A stretch of 64,000 bases of DNA from Burhinus oedicnemus (Eukaryota; Chordata; Aves; Charadriiformes; Burhinidae), in contig VFFE01006594.1 in NCBI GenBank assembly GCA_008921705.1, positions 448,980 through 512,979 on the forward strand, read 5' to 3'. Positions 23,711 through 35,288 of the stretch are shown here, in pieces. Position 1 is the first letter of the stretch, and each line of letters begins with the position of its first letter. The notes beneath the pieces were generated by a model. That model made no database searches and had not been told where the DNA came from. It was given only the letters and a program-made list of their open reading frames with translations. A program made the translations under genes and the position numbers.

Positions 23711-23907
23711 CGTGAGTCATGCCCTCTGAATCTAGGTGTGCGATTTTATTTCCCACATGATAATAAAAGGGTAGTAACGCTCAGCTAGTCGGCTCATCAC
23801 ATCAGCATAGCAAAGGCTTTGTTTAATAACCTAATCCAGCTCTGAAATACATCCAGATTTGAACCAGTTGAAAATAATAAGTTCTCCAAGTGGCTACGGA
23901 TGAGTCA
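23587..23907. promoter_or_regulatory. Three TGAGTCA (AP-1-type) sites
   Basis: Exact TGAGTCA heptamers occur at 23587-23593, 23713-23719 and 23901-23907. AP-1 and MAF/NF-E2 family proteins are known to bind this sequence. Three within about 320 bp, next to a CpG-rich patch, is more than expected for a 7-mer, but binding is inference. Confidence 0.35.
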
Positions 23908-23910
23908 GTT

Positions 23911-26900
23911 TATCATGTAGCTTTAAATGAATTTTGATAAAATGTTCAAAGAAAATTACTGTCCCTGTATGAGGCAACACTGAGTAATAGGGAAAGTTTT
24001 CAACTGATAGCCTTGTTTTGAAAAACACCCAAAGTAAGTAGATAAAACCCAAGAATTTCTTCCATCTTTTCATCTTGCTGTGTATCCTTAACTCAGTTGA
24101 AAATTTTTAGAAACCTGTAAAAGTTAGTCGTATCTGGGCAGAACATGATTATGGTACATCAGAGCTCTGGCTTCTCAAACCTTTGGGAGAGCCTGGGTGG
24201 CAAAATTAAGAAAGGGAGAAATTACAACTCTGTCTGCTGGGACAAAAAGGAAGTTTTGTTCTAGAATTAGAAAGTTCCATCTGGCAACATTAGGATTATG
24301 ACTACCTAAATCTGCTGAGTTATCGGTCCCTTGACGAGCACATTAGAAACTTTTTTAAGATGCCAGCCCTATAAATACACAGATTTATTTGGAAGTAGGT
24401 AGAAACTGATGAAAAAGAGTCTCTTATCCAAGAGCTTTCTCTGAAAAGCAGAGCAGCAGGGTGTGGCTGTTTGATAAAATGAACTCAGGACCCAGGATCC
24501 CATCACTGAACTCACGCACTGCAGTAATCTACAGGACAAAGGTTTGCAATGAAGTATAATTGCAATAGCCTACTGCTAGAAAACGGCTCTTAAGTAAAGG
24601 TCTCTCTGGTCACAGCATTCAGCTAAGGCACAGAAAAGCTGCTGTCTATCCCTCACCAGCCTGCATGGTTTCAGGCACATCATCAAATATTACTTTTATT
24701 CTAGGTCCAGCACCCACATTAGAAATAATTGCAAGCTCAGTTCAAAGTTGTAAACATGAACATCCCTGCTCAGCTGCGACATGAACATCTCAGGTCATGA
24801 CCCAACACCTTCTGACAAAATGCCGGGTTTTTGTGAGGTTGAGCAATTTCAGGCCTTGTTCAAACCTAAACCCAGAATCCAGGTGTTCAGTCACAGCTCA
24901 TTCACAGACAGGATTGGGCCCCTCAGGGAAAGCTGCAGCACCTAATCCTTTTCTTCCAGAGCAACAGTCTAATGATTAACATCCTCAGCCAATAAGTGGG
25001 AAGCTGAAAGCTGAATTATTTCTTCTGCGAGCAGAAATTAAAAGCCCTGTTTCTCCCCTACAAGGTTATACATTCAAACACAGACACTTGTTCTGAAACA
25101 GAGGTATAGATGCAGTTCTACCCTAATAATTGGGGAGTTTGCCTGCAAGGAACAGGCTGGGTTTCAGTCTGGGGTCAGGTTTGTACCAAACCATTACTGC
25201 TTTATGCCTTTTCTGAGCCAGCACATATGACATTATTTTCTGCAGAGTGGCAAGGCTATAAAAGAAAAGAACGGTGTCGTGCCCGTATAGCAGCCTGTAT
25301 TGCCATATTTAGGGCATTTTTCAAGGAATGACTATTTGCAGATTTGAAAGACCTGAGGCTCAGGGGAGAACAACTGCTCCATAGCTGCTGGACTAGTACA
25401 AGGCGGTAGGTGATATCCTCCAAGCCCTTCGTTCAACAGAAAAATGAGAATCCCACTCAAAAGTTAGAAGGGACATGTATTTCCCACCCTTACTCTTTCC
25501 TGTCCCTGCTATCCCCCCCTCATTTTGGGACAAAGATTTCTAAGCAGGCACAGGGCTACTGGGAGGTGCTTGAATTAAGGCTTCTGGGGCTGGGATTTAC
25601 CACCCACCCCTGTTCTCAGCCGCTCTGACTAATGACCTGTAGGCAGCTGCATGCTGAATACATTGACTCTGGGCAATTCCCTGCTTAATGCACCAGCTTT
25701 TGGGGTCAACCACTTTTCTTGGCCTCAGTCCTCAGCTAGAGGGACAGCACAGCCATGAGGGGACTGTATGAGAGGAAAGTGTCCTTAGGAAGGAGGCGCC
25801 ATGGGGTCCCTTAGTAAGCTACTTTTTACAATCGTTCTTATATAGTAGAGACAGCAAGGACTCTGGATTCTGCTCTAGTCTCTCTTGTCACTTGACTTTT
25901 AGATGTTTAAGACCTTTGCTGGGTCTCTTCTTTAAATCCCCTCTCATGAGGAGTTCCAGAGCGGTGGGACTGATTCATAGTGCTCTCGGGCCATTTCTGC
26001 AGTGCCTGTTACAAAAGGGCCCACGTTGTCTCTGCGGGTTGCTGCGATGCAAGCAGTGTGCTGCAGTAATTAATACCAGGCAGATATGAAGAGGAAAAGG
26101 TTGTTCTAGCTGTGAAGAAGCAGGTTTGGCTGAGGTTCTGCTAAGTCAGTTCCCACACTTGAGCTGAAAAGCAAATGCAAATGTTTCATAGTGCCCTGAG
26201 CAAATTTCACTAAGTTCAAGCAGGGCCAGCAGGACGGCTGCTCCGAGGAGCCTTCCTCCTCAGCTCCTTCTCAATCTCTTCTCTGCTGCCTCCTTTCGCT
26301 CCGGTGCAGGGGACAGAGGCACCGAGAGCTTCCTTTTCTCGGTGGCCTGCTGAAAAGGTCTCCCTTCATGTGAGCTGCGGAGAGGCAAGCGAAAGTGCGG
26401 ACAAAAGCTTGAGCTTTTTTACCTTGTGTGTAGGGATGTTTGTAATTATTAATCTCACAACAGCAGAGGTAAATACGATAACTGCATGACTCAGGCTGTG
26501 CCTCAAAGGTCATTCTCGGTTCCTATCCCAAGCCAAAGGGGAAGAAGGAAAAAAAGCCTGTTATATTCATGTTCTCATTTCTCTCTGAGGTGAGTCACCC
26601 TACCAGTTAAACGCTATAAAATGACAAACATTGGTAAATAAGATAATATTAATGATACTGATGACTCAACTGAAATAAACACACATCAGTCACAGCTCAG
26701 CAGCCTGAAAGAACCTTATGAGAAGAAAAAACCTGCTCAAATCAAAGACTAGATGATGATTGCAAATCTGCTATTAATAAATATTTTTCTATGACAAAGC
26801 ATTCCACGCAGTATTTATATTTCATTATGCACAACACAAACCAAGCGACTGGAAACATTACTCATAGCAATTGTGGAAAAAAACTGTGAGAACTTTTTTT

Positions 26901-27955
26901 CATTTCTGCTAGGGCAATGTAATTGCCTCTTTTAAAAAGCAACAAACTTGTCTTCATATAAAACCTTTTCGTCCTCTGCCCTGGAAAGTTAGGCTGCATT
27001 CCCATATTTGCACCTTTTTTCTAATGCCAAATATGAGATGTAGCCTGAGTGACTGGCTAACATGTAGTCCCCAGCCCTCCAATTCAGCAAGAACTTGCAC
27101 CGCATGTCTGGTTTGAAGGTATATTCCCAATATACGGAGGCAAGCCTGCAGCAGCTAGAGTTTGACAGAATGGCTCTTCAGCTCCTGGGGGAAGGACTAG
27201 AGCCTTTCAGCCCTAGGAAGTCCCAGGTTTCAGGGCAGAGCGGCCATCACAGGCTTTGATTGCATTGCTCTTACGGTTACAGATGTTCTCCAAGGAAAGA
27301 GCATGAGGAACAGTGGCATGAGACAATGGCAATGTTTTTATCACCAGCATATTCCCAGGAGGCACTCACATATGTGCCTGTGACCTCCCCTCTCCTAGCA
27401 ATGGACTGAATAGATCCTGTTCTTCCTACACATACTCTCCCTGCTGTATTTTCATTTTTCACAAATTAATGACTCTCATTCATCTGATAGTATTTTAGTT
27501 CCTCAGTAGTGTCTGCATCTATCTGGGAGAGTCCAAATTAAAAACACTGAGCCAAAATGAAACCTAGATATTGCAGGAATTGATGTGTGGGCTTTCATAC
27601 AGAAGGCAATCCTTTTCTTCTGCTCCTGCAACAACCTCTCCTCATGATAAAGTCTAGAGATACAAATCCTGCCTCCCAATATGTGGCTCCCACTGAAGTC
27701 ACCAGCAGGTGTTTGCAGACAGAGGGTAGAATTTGCACATAGGGAAGGATCATTCGCAGTTTGTTTTTCAGAGAAGTTACGCCTGATCTGTTGGAGATAT
27801 GTATGTGAGTCATCTCACACACACTTTCCTCCCCTTGTGAACAGTGAGCAAACTTCAATCTAGTAACCACATATCTGTTCTGCAGCATCTTCATGTCTTC
27901 TTCCACAAATACTTTGCAGTCAACTTAGGGAGAAAATCTGCACCAAAATACTGAA
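23911..27955. other. Unique non-coding sequence
   Basis: No gene or named repeat recognised. Further isolated TGAGTCA/TGACTCA heptamers occur near 26489, 26591 and 26664. Confidence 0.5.
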
Positions 27956-27959
27956 CAAT

Positions 27960-28010
27960 TTTAGGCCTGATCTTGCAGAACAGAAGTGATGGACTTCCCT
28001 TCCTGATCAC
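27960..28010. repeat. Possible ancient GCCTGATC-type repeat relic
   Basis: The phrase TTAGGCCTGATCTTGCAGAA resembles the edge of an old, dispersed amniote repeat that commonly reads GGCCTGATCCTGCA. Only this edge is recognisable, so the call is weak. Confidence 0.3.
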
Positions 28011-30790
28011 ATACCCCAGAGTGTTTTCATTTACCAGGATATAAATATCAAGAAAGTTTAATGTCTTTAGGTATAAATCAGAAACGACTCAGGGGAAGGC
28101 ACTAGAGGATTTTTTGTCATTACTAGCGGTGTGTTCCATATATCACATAAACCACAAACTTCAAGGCAAAACTCTTGTTCTCATCTAACATGGTATAAAT
28201 CCAGAGGAACTCGGCTCAGCACACAGGAGACTCTCCAGTACTAAATTTGCCCAGCTGTATTTGTGATTTAGCAGCCACAATGCAAATGTCACAGCGCTGA
28301 AAAGGCACTGAGGACAATGCAGTTAACCTTGAGGCTGGGCATCTGCATCAGGCTCCTGGCTTTGTCACAGGCTCTGTTCTCTAATTCCCTTGATCCCAAA
28401 TCAGCTCTGCCTCTTGGAAACACAGGTTATTGCTTTCCTCCCAACTTCTCTCATTTATCAGCTCTTCATTATAGGGACAGCCCCTCAGTAGGTGTTTAAA
28501 AATATCTCTGACTAGGTTGAACAACGTACTGTGTTAAGTGTGCTTTTATATAATAAATGCAAGTTAATCCCTGCATGGCATGACTGTGGCATTAAAAAAT
28601 GTCAGTCTCCTTGCTTTTCTTGGCATTAATCAGCCTACTCTACAGAGTTTTTAAGCAAGAGGACTTCTAGGAGGTAAGTGTTATTGGCTATGTGATCTTG
28701 CAATAAAACTTTCTTTTGGAACTTCTGAATGCTTCCCCAGGCAATTGAAATAATTTCAATAGCTCTGTGTGTTGTCGTCCCCCTCCCCACCCCCAAGTTC
28801 ATATGAAAACCATTAGGTTCTGAGAAAGCATCTACACAGCTGAGCTTACGCTCCAAATAAATGAGGAAATAACTCCTCCAGCTGCTGTGAATTTTACGTA
28901 AAACTATCAGTGAGCACAGTCCCAAATACAGCTTTTCCCCCTTAAACATAGTTTCTCCAAGTTAAGCTTTGGGACTGAGCATTTGGCAACATTCTTTAAT
29001 CTGCCTTGATTAAATGATTCTTAATAAAAAGTCTAGGTTTCTGAATACTCTGGATTTCATAGCTAATCATTAACGGATACTAACTGGAGTTACAGACAAT
29101 AACCACAGCACAGGAAGATGATTAAGATGCCTGTCCCAGATGAAGCATTATTTTACTGTTTGGAGGGGGTGGTTATCTGTTTTTCTTTAGAACCACATAA
29201 GAATTTGCAAAATGAACTGAACACAGATAAAATAACTAACTTAGGTAGGTTATCATACTGGGCTGGGGCAAGTATGTTACAAGGGGCAAAGGCAGTCACT
29301 GGGCCAGCCAGGAATGCCATACTGTGAAACAAGTGTGTTCAAGCAAGGAGCTGCTTTTGCTGCACCCCCAGTCTCCATCTTGCCTGTGTTGGTGTGCCTC
29401 TAAGGAGCCCTCCCTGTCTCAGTAGTTCTTACGGAAAAGGAACGGATTGCCTCACTTGCAATAGCCCCAACCTATAATAACTCCTTGTAATCTCAATTAC
29501 TAGACTTAAAATACTTTCTCTGAGGCTGGAAGCAAGCCTGGCAAATGGACGCAGGGGAGCATATGGCATCATACCTAAGGTTCATCCACCACCCTCTTAA
29601 CCAAGGCCAATTCCTCACTGACAAATACTCAGCATTCCTTATCCTGCAGTGGATTTATTTTCAAGAAGAGATGTAGGGAACCACTTATCATCTTGAGAAG
29701 GGAATTTGGGGCATTACCAAGAGAATAGAGCTGCCCCGAGGCGCACTGGAATTTTGCCTGGGCAACTCTTCTCCTCAGAAGGAGCCGTGTGGACATCTCA
29801 GGGCTGCTTATGTAATTTGTTAAGCAAACTTAGCTGCATACCGGAGCTGGTCAGGACATTTTCCACAAAGTGAGATTTCAAAACTGAAGTGTTCTTGTCA
29901 AGACATCAGGTTTTGAGAGTTTTTTTGCAAGAGAGTCATGTAATTTACATCCCGGTGGTTAGGACAGTGGCCAGGAGATGAAAGAGCCAGGTGAAACTCC
30001 TTTCCCTGCACAGTTGAGAAAGAGCTGCAATGAAATCTTTTGACCAGACAGATGGATGGGACTAAAACGAGGGACTCACACACCAGGCACCCAGTGCCTT
30101 AAAGATAGGGAAAAAAAAAACAGTCTGAAACCTTGAAAATTACTGCAAAACAGAGTAGTCATCTTCTAAGTCAGTTCTCCTGCATATGCAGCAGGCCTGA
30201 GTAAAGTGTTTTCATGCAGGGAACAGTAATTGAAAACAGTCATTGAAGTGGTAAACAAAACCAGAACGCTAAATACTAATGTGCAGTAAGTGACCGTGTA
30301 GGTTTTCCTTCAATATTAAGGATTTAAACCCCACAGTGTATTTGTAATAACCCATTCTTGTTTTTAAAACATTTTGTTCCAGATAGCTCAAAACCCTGCT
30401 CCCTCCTGGCAATGAGAACAATAGTTTTCTACTGGAAGCTGAGGATAACTTCTTCTAGGGTGAAAAATTCTGCAAAGTTCAACCAAGGGGCTCACAGGCA
30501 AATGGCTTTTGTAGCAAGAATAGTGGGTCAGAACCTTGTTTTTTTAATTCTCATCTGAAAAAGAGCACCTCCAACAACACAGAGCCCCATAGCAACATGC
30601 TCGGGCATTGACTCTGCACTGAGTCAGAGGGAAGAATGCCATTTAATGACTCACCAGCACCACTTATGCTGCATTGTATAGTGCTAAATAATCTAATCTG
30701 TCTATCTACTCAAGAGCCTTTAAAGAGTGCTAGTATGCAATGTAAAGAGTTTTCATTGGCATACGTGAAAGGCATTAAGGACTGGATCGC
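28011..30790. other. Unique non-coding sequence
   Basis: No gene or named repeat recognised. The stretch 29118-29330 has an open plus-strand frame of 69 codons without motifs. Confidence 0.5.
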
Positions 30791-30794
30791 ACTC

Positions 30795-30842
30795 AATGGA
30801 AAGCTGCCATCATTTCCACTGGGAGTTGGACCAGAGCTTATA
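30795..30842. repeat. Ancient amniote repeat relic (ACTGGGAGTTGGA type)
   Basis: AATGGAAAGCTGCCATCATT is followed by TCCACTGGGAGTTGGACCAG. This follows the pattern TGGAAAGACTCCCATTGACT, then a CAATGGGAGTTGGATCAGG edge, found in an old dispersed amniote repeat. I cannot name the family securely. Confidence 0.45.
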
Positions 30843-30866
30843 CATAATGTTTGGGAAAGCTCTTAG

Positions 30867-30907
30867 GGGAGAAAAAAAAAAAAAAAGAGAGAAAAAAAAA
30901 AAGGAGG
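30867..30907. repeat. Purine (A/G) low-complexity tract
   Basis: About 40 bases are almost entirely A with interspersed G, giving a polypurine tract. Confidence 0.9.
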
Positions 30908-31287
30908 CTCTTAAAATCAAAAGGCAATAGCTATCAAAGACAGCGGTTTCTGGACAAAGATCTGTTCTCAGGTATTCTGCACTATCTGTGCATGTAGATC
31001 TCCCTTTGATGTCGATGAGAAACCTGCTCATCAGGGGAGCACCACACTGAGAGCAAAATCTCCTTTTACAGAGGAGGGAGAGGACAGTTCGTCCTGCAGC
31101 TACCCGGAAAGTCGCTGAGTTTCCTGGCACTTTCCTGTAGGTGGCACTGCTAAATTTTTTAAGGAAAGTGAATTTTGTGAACTCTGACTAAGTTCTCAAT
31201 TATTTAGTAATCTTATCTGAATGGAAAAGCTAAACCATGCAAGTCATTTCCCTGTCACAGCAGCATGCCTTGCACAGACACAAAGGA

Positions 31288-31325
31288 GTCTATGCCTGAT
31301 CCTGTGTTCAGTGAAAGTCTAAGGG
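31288..31325. repeat. Possible GCCTGATCC-type repeat relic
   Basis: TATGCCTGATCCTGTGTTCA followed by GTGAAAGTCTAAGG resembles the GGCCTGATCCTG..TTGAAGTCAATGG edge of the same old dispersed repeat type. Short and diverged. Confidence 0.35.
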
Positions 31326-33060
31326 AAAAAGAAATGTAAGGTCAAGACTTGTATTCGTGTCATCAACTGAATAGTTTCCTGCTAGGAATCCAGTCCAGAT
31401 GGAGAATTCTGGATCTGATCTCCTCTCAGGATTTCAGTTTTAGGATCTCTACCTTCTTGGTTACATAGTGATACGTGGATGTGTCAGAGTCATTCCTTGC
31501 CTCCAGTATAAAACACACACTCCTCTTTTGGTTCATGGCCTGGGTTAAATAGCCATGCTGCCTACTGTTGGCTTCTGCTTGCAATCTCCGTGCCTCACAA
31601 ACAGTGCTGTGAGAGTACCACAGGTGCCAAGATGACCCTTTTCCGGCAGAAGAACCATTTCTCCTTTTCCAGCCCTATGGACAAATCCTGATATTTGTAG
31701 CAAACCAGAACAGTCAATCGTGGATGGAAAAATCAAAGCAGCAGTGGACAAAAAAGGCCATTTGGAGGGCAGAGGATAGATCTGTCTGGGGACTGTTCAC
31801 ACAGCATCAGCCATCTCAAACCCCTACGCAACAGAACCACAGTGCATCTGCGCACAGCGTGCAGTTAATGAGGGTACAAGAATCGCCCTTCAAAACATCT
31901 CACCATGCAAGAGCCAAACCCACGTTGTCAGTGGGCTGCTTAGCAATGGGCTGACACTAGAAGGACAGTCCTGTGCAAATCCAAGCATATATTAATATAT
32001 CAGCAATATATGCTGGTTTGCCTGCTAACTCTATCTACCTAATATCTAATACATAACCTGTCCTGTGAAGGTCAATACTTTTCTATTTTCAACTAGTGTA
32101 GGTAAATTCATAAGCTTTCAGAGTCCTGAAAAGTCTTTGTTTCAAGAGCACCATGTGGCAGGAAGTCCCACGTATCAGACATTATGTCACGAAAACATCC
32201 TCCTCTTGCACCAATTACAGACCTATCACCCTCAGTTTCACGGGTTCCTTTTGTCATCAGATATAAGGAACAGTAACCAGCAGGGACACATAAGCTTTTG
32301 GAACATCCTACAAGAAAATTTTGTTCCTGTCCAGGCTATCAGTCCAGAGAAGCTTCAGGTTTCCCCCCAGATAAGCTGCTTTCATTACTATGAGAAAGGA
32401 AGTCAGGCAGGACTCTGAGCATGCCATAACTAAAGCTTCTCTGGTGGCCACATTCAAAGAAACATGAATATAATCACAAGCCAGAGAGAAGCTTGTATCA
32501 CGACTGCCCTCTTTGTACCTCTTCTTTTGTTAATGGAGGATCTCTCAAGCAGGAGAGAGCAAAAAAAATCCCTCTCTTCTGCTATCACAACTGCACTCGT
32601 TTGACAGGCACTCAACCCAAGGACGCTGCTTGCCTTCCAAGGTGAAAGCTCTCAAAAAATTGATGCTGATGTATCTTGTAAACTCCCCGTTTTTACTGTC
32701 ATCATGGGATTCAAGTATCTGGAGAAGAGATTTGACTTATGAGAGATGGCAGCATTAACAGCTCAAAAGTTCATTCATCCTCAAGAGCATATATATCAGC
32801 TGAAATGAGTTTCAAAGGACCGTTCACTTGAACTGATTTACAGGTACACCAGCAGACACAGAGACACTTCTTTCAATGACATAATTTTAATAGGCCAGGA
32901 GCATTTTTGCTACTGCAGCCAAGATCAGGGTATTTTTATTTTGTTTGTCACAAGGGAAGCTTTGCTTTGCATGCATTTAGCCTCAGGAACAGAGTTTCCT
33001 GACAGTATTGCCAAGAGCACGTCATTTTTGCAACACAGACAACACTGGGAGAATGATGTG
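31326..33060. other. Unique non-coding sequence
   Basis: No gene recognised. A 117-codon plus-strand frame at 32065-32418 has no known motif. The only structure noted is the hairpin at 31984-32014. Confidence 0.5.
31984..32014. repeat. Perfect 10-bp AT-rich inverted repeat, 11-nt loop
   Basis: AGCATATATT at 31984-31993 and AATATATGCT at 32005-32014 are exact reverse complements. No flanking duplication or element was found. Confidence 0.7.
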
Positions 33061-33062
33061 CT

Positions 33063-33480
33063 TCACTGGTCTTGACTGGAGTTCATAAATGTTTTTGCAG
33101 CCATCACACAGAGGACTTGAGCCAAACTGTCTGGTGCAGGTGTGTCGAGTGGCCATGGGAGCCCAGTGCTGCCCTTCTCTGTCCCAAGGCAGGAGGCAGC
33201 TGTGTTGGGCTGCCTATGCCTGCCAGCACTGGAGCAGACCAGCCCAGCTCCACCTCCAAGAAGACAAAGGTGCCTGCAAGGCTGCACGCACTGCCATCAC
33301 AGGGGATGCTTTGGAAGAGGCTTTGGAGAAGGTGCAAAAATGCCTTATTTGGCTAGAACATTTTTTTCTGCAACCCCAGGGATCACAAACCACAAGCAGA
33401 CCGTGGAAGTGCTGCCCGGGCAGCCGACGGTGTGGTGCATCAGCTCAGCAGCAAGTCCCACTCCTAAAGCAGTAGTGTGA
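33063..33480. other. GC-richer patch with frames open on both strands
   Basis: All three plus frames and at least one minus frame are open for 75-128 codons here. None has a recognisable domain. Simultaneous openness in many frames points to a composition effect (few T/A) rather than a gene. Confidence 0.3.
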
Positions 33481-33716
33481 GCAATGCCCGTGCAGAGCAA
33501 GGCTGATGGTGACGTGGTGGGATAGAGTTCGTTGAGGGAGAGGGTAAATTGCATAATATTTCCCACTCCCTCAGCAAAGCCAGCACTTGATGGGGAAAAA
33601 TGATGTGGCACGGTTTTATTTTTCTTATGTGACATTTTTTCCCTCCATTAGAAAGGGGAACTTTTCAGCCCCGACATTTTCATCTCCAAACTGAGTCTGT
33701 GGAACAAACTTTCAGC

Positions 33717-33727
33717 TGCTGACTCAG
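33717..33727. promoter_or_regulatory. TGCTGACTCAG, MAF-recognition-like site
   Basis: The 11 bases match most of the TGCTGACTCAGCA MAF-recognition element, including the AP-1 core. A single site gives weak evidence of function. Confidence 0.25.
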
Positions 33728-33729
33728 AC

Positions 33730-34344
33730 AAATGCCCAGTGCTTTTAGTGGGAGTTTCGCCCAAGCTATGACTGCAGAATTTGGTCACTGCTCCATACGA
33801 AGTAGGTTTAACTCACAAGATGCCTTCTCCCCTGTTCATGGGAGAGGTTGCCAAAGCCCATGTTTTTCTGATGCTTCCTCAGACCTCTCCCTTTAAGTCT
33901 ATCCAATTTTCTCTCTATCCCAAGGGTGATGTGGGGGGGAAGAGAAAGCGAGAACTGTAAATGTCTAAGCTAATTCCTCATTTAAATTTCTCAGACTTTG
34001 AGAAGGGGGCTTAAGTCTAGGAAACTCTAAGCATTGCTCGGTAGGGACCATTTTTGTGGGCTTTTTGTGTAACATTAAGCATTTTGCTGAAATAACTTAA
34101 CTAACGGTGACTATCGATCAAATCATTGGCCCTGTGAAGGATCCCATACCCCACTGTCATGTTAGACTCATGTTGAGCAAAATGCATTCATGCTATAAAT
34201 ATTCTAATAGCAGACAAACACATAGTCAGACTCTCTCCCAGATGCACTGCGCTCAACCTGACCCAGCTGATCACAGAAATGCTTCACCCTGGAGCAGGGC
34301 GGAGGGGGGTGAAGATGAAAGAATAGTTTTTACTCCAGTTTGCC
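33730..34344. other. Unique non-coding sequence
   Basis: No gene or repeat recognised. Confidence 0.5.
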
Positions 34345-34440
34345 TCAGATGTTTCAGAGCTGGGGTTGTTGTACAGCAAGATGTAGTCGGGTACTTGGAT
34401 GGCAGACAGCCACGGGCCTCATCAGTAGTGCTGAGGTGAA
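34345..34440 (+). repeat. 5S-rRNA-derived SINE head (AmnSINE1-like) relic
   Basis: Blocks of the vertebrate 5S rRNA gene appear in the right order on the plus strand. TCAGATGTTTCAGAGCT compares with TCTGATCTCGGAAGCT. AAGATGTAGTCGG compares with AAGCAGGGTCGG. The box-C block is the clearest: GTACTTGGATGGCAGAC at 34391-34407 differs by one base from 5S, and it is followed by GCC and GGG. GTGCTGAGG then compares with GTGCTGTAGG. Small indels separate the blocks. A functional 5S gene is excluded by the divergence. AmnSINE1, an amniote SINE with a 5S head and a Deu-domain tail, is the most likely source. I could not recognise the Deu domain downstream, so a lone 5S pseudogene remains possible. Confidence 0.55.
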
Positions 34441-34660
34441 AATTATCGTGCTATAATTCAAGCCCTGTCATGCCTCATTGCTTAATTATACAGTTCTGAT
34501 TACAACGGAATCATTTTTCTATAGTATGTCCCAAGCTGACATCACTTTGATTAACAACTCATTTATCTGATTACATAGTAACTCAATAACATTTTGAATT
34601 GGAAGGAAACCAGGAAGCCCTTTCATGCCCATTCAGCTTCCTAGCTAGCGTGAGTATAAG
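34441..34660. other. AT-rich sequence with homeodomain-type cores
   Basis: This block directly follows the 5S-like segment and contains TTAATTA, GATTAACAA and several ATTA/TAAT cores. It may be the degraded tail of the SINE or independent non-coding sequence. No gene is seen. Confidence 0.3.
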
Positions 34661-34954
34661 TACCCTGTAATTTCATCTTCTTTATTTATAGCATGAACAA
34701 TGCTTTAATGACCTGGAGAATGGAACAAGGTACAGAGATTTGAAGATAATAAAAAACCTAAGAGCCGTGAGAGAAAGAGATAGACCGTACAGGGACCTGG
34801 AGCCATCCTGCAGCTGGTACCATCTTCAAGCTTATGTTCCTAATCGTTTATTACAGAAGGGCTCAGAGGCCCCAGCTATGTCGTTGCCCTATTATGTTCG
34901 GCTCTGAGCAGGCCTCTAATTGAGGAGAGTCTGTTTCAAAGAACTCACAGTCTT

Positions 34955-35012
34955 AGGCTTTGATTCAGCAAAGAACTAAGGCATTAAGTCTCTGACTTTA
35001 GGCTTCATTATC
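34955..35012. repeat. Ancient repeat relic (GATTCAGCAAAGAACTAAGG type)
   Basis: TTTGATTCAGCAAAGAACTA followed by AGGCATTAAGTCTCTGACTTTAGGC follows the pattern GATCCAGCAAAGCACTTAAG..CTTAACTTTAAGC of an old dispersed amniote repeat. A second copy of the same type is at 44165-44240. Confidence 0.5.
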
Positions 35013-35083
35013 ATACCTCTTCTTGCAACACCGACTCTTTCTTTTATGACTCCCAGTGTTTCCCATAATATGGTGTAGTTCAC

Positions 35084-35288
35084 ATCTTCAAAGTGCTATA
35101 AAATATAAGTAAATTAAGCTTTAAAACTACCCCAGTGAGATCAGCAGACAGTTGTTTCAGAGGCAGAAACTGAGTCATAGAAATATGAAGTGACTTACCC
35201 AAGGCCCCATGGTCAATCATTCATAGTAAGTCAAACAGAGAAATGCTAGTTCCTAAATCTCTATTAGCCCACCACACCTCGCTATTTA
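35084..35288 (-). repeat. MIR-type SINE relic
   Basis: On the plus strand the sequence reads as the reverse complement of MIR. AGAGGCAGAAACTGAGTCAT is followed by GAAGTGACTTACCCAAGG, then CATAGTAAGTCAAACAGAGA and a TGCTAGTTCCTAAATCTC segment. These correspond to GAGGAAACTGAGGCAC, AAGTGACTTGCCCAAGG, TAGTAAGTGGCAGAG and the tRNA-like B-box region. The upstream AAAGTGCTATAAAATATAAG matches the other end of the element. This is the clearest MIR in the window. Confidence 0.82.

Noticed and set aside
29060..29580. Solo LTR of an endogenous retrovirus
   Set aside because: No paired TG..CA ends, target duplication, TATA box and poly(A) signal arrangement, or primer-binding site could be found.
33063..33480. 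128-codon plus-strand frame as a gene
   Set aside because: All plus frames and the minus strand are open here, so openness is a composition effect.
34391..34407. Functional 5S rRNA gene
   Set aside because: Only fragments match, with deletions and mismatches; a working 5S gene would be nearly identical over 120 bp.
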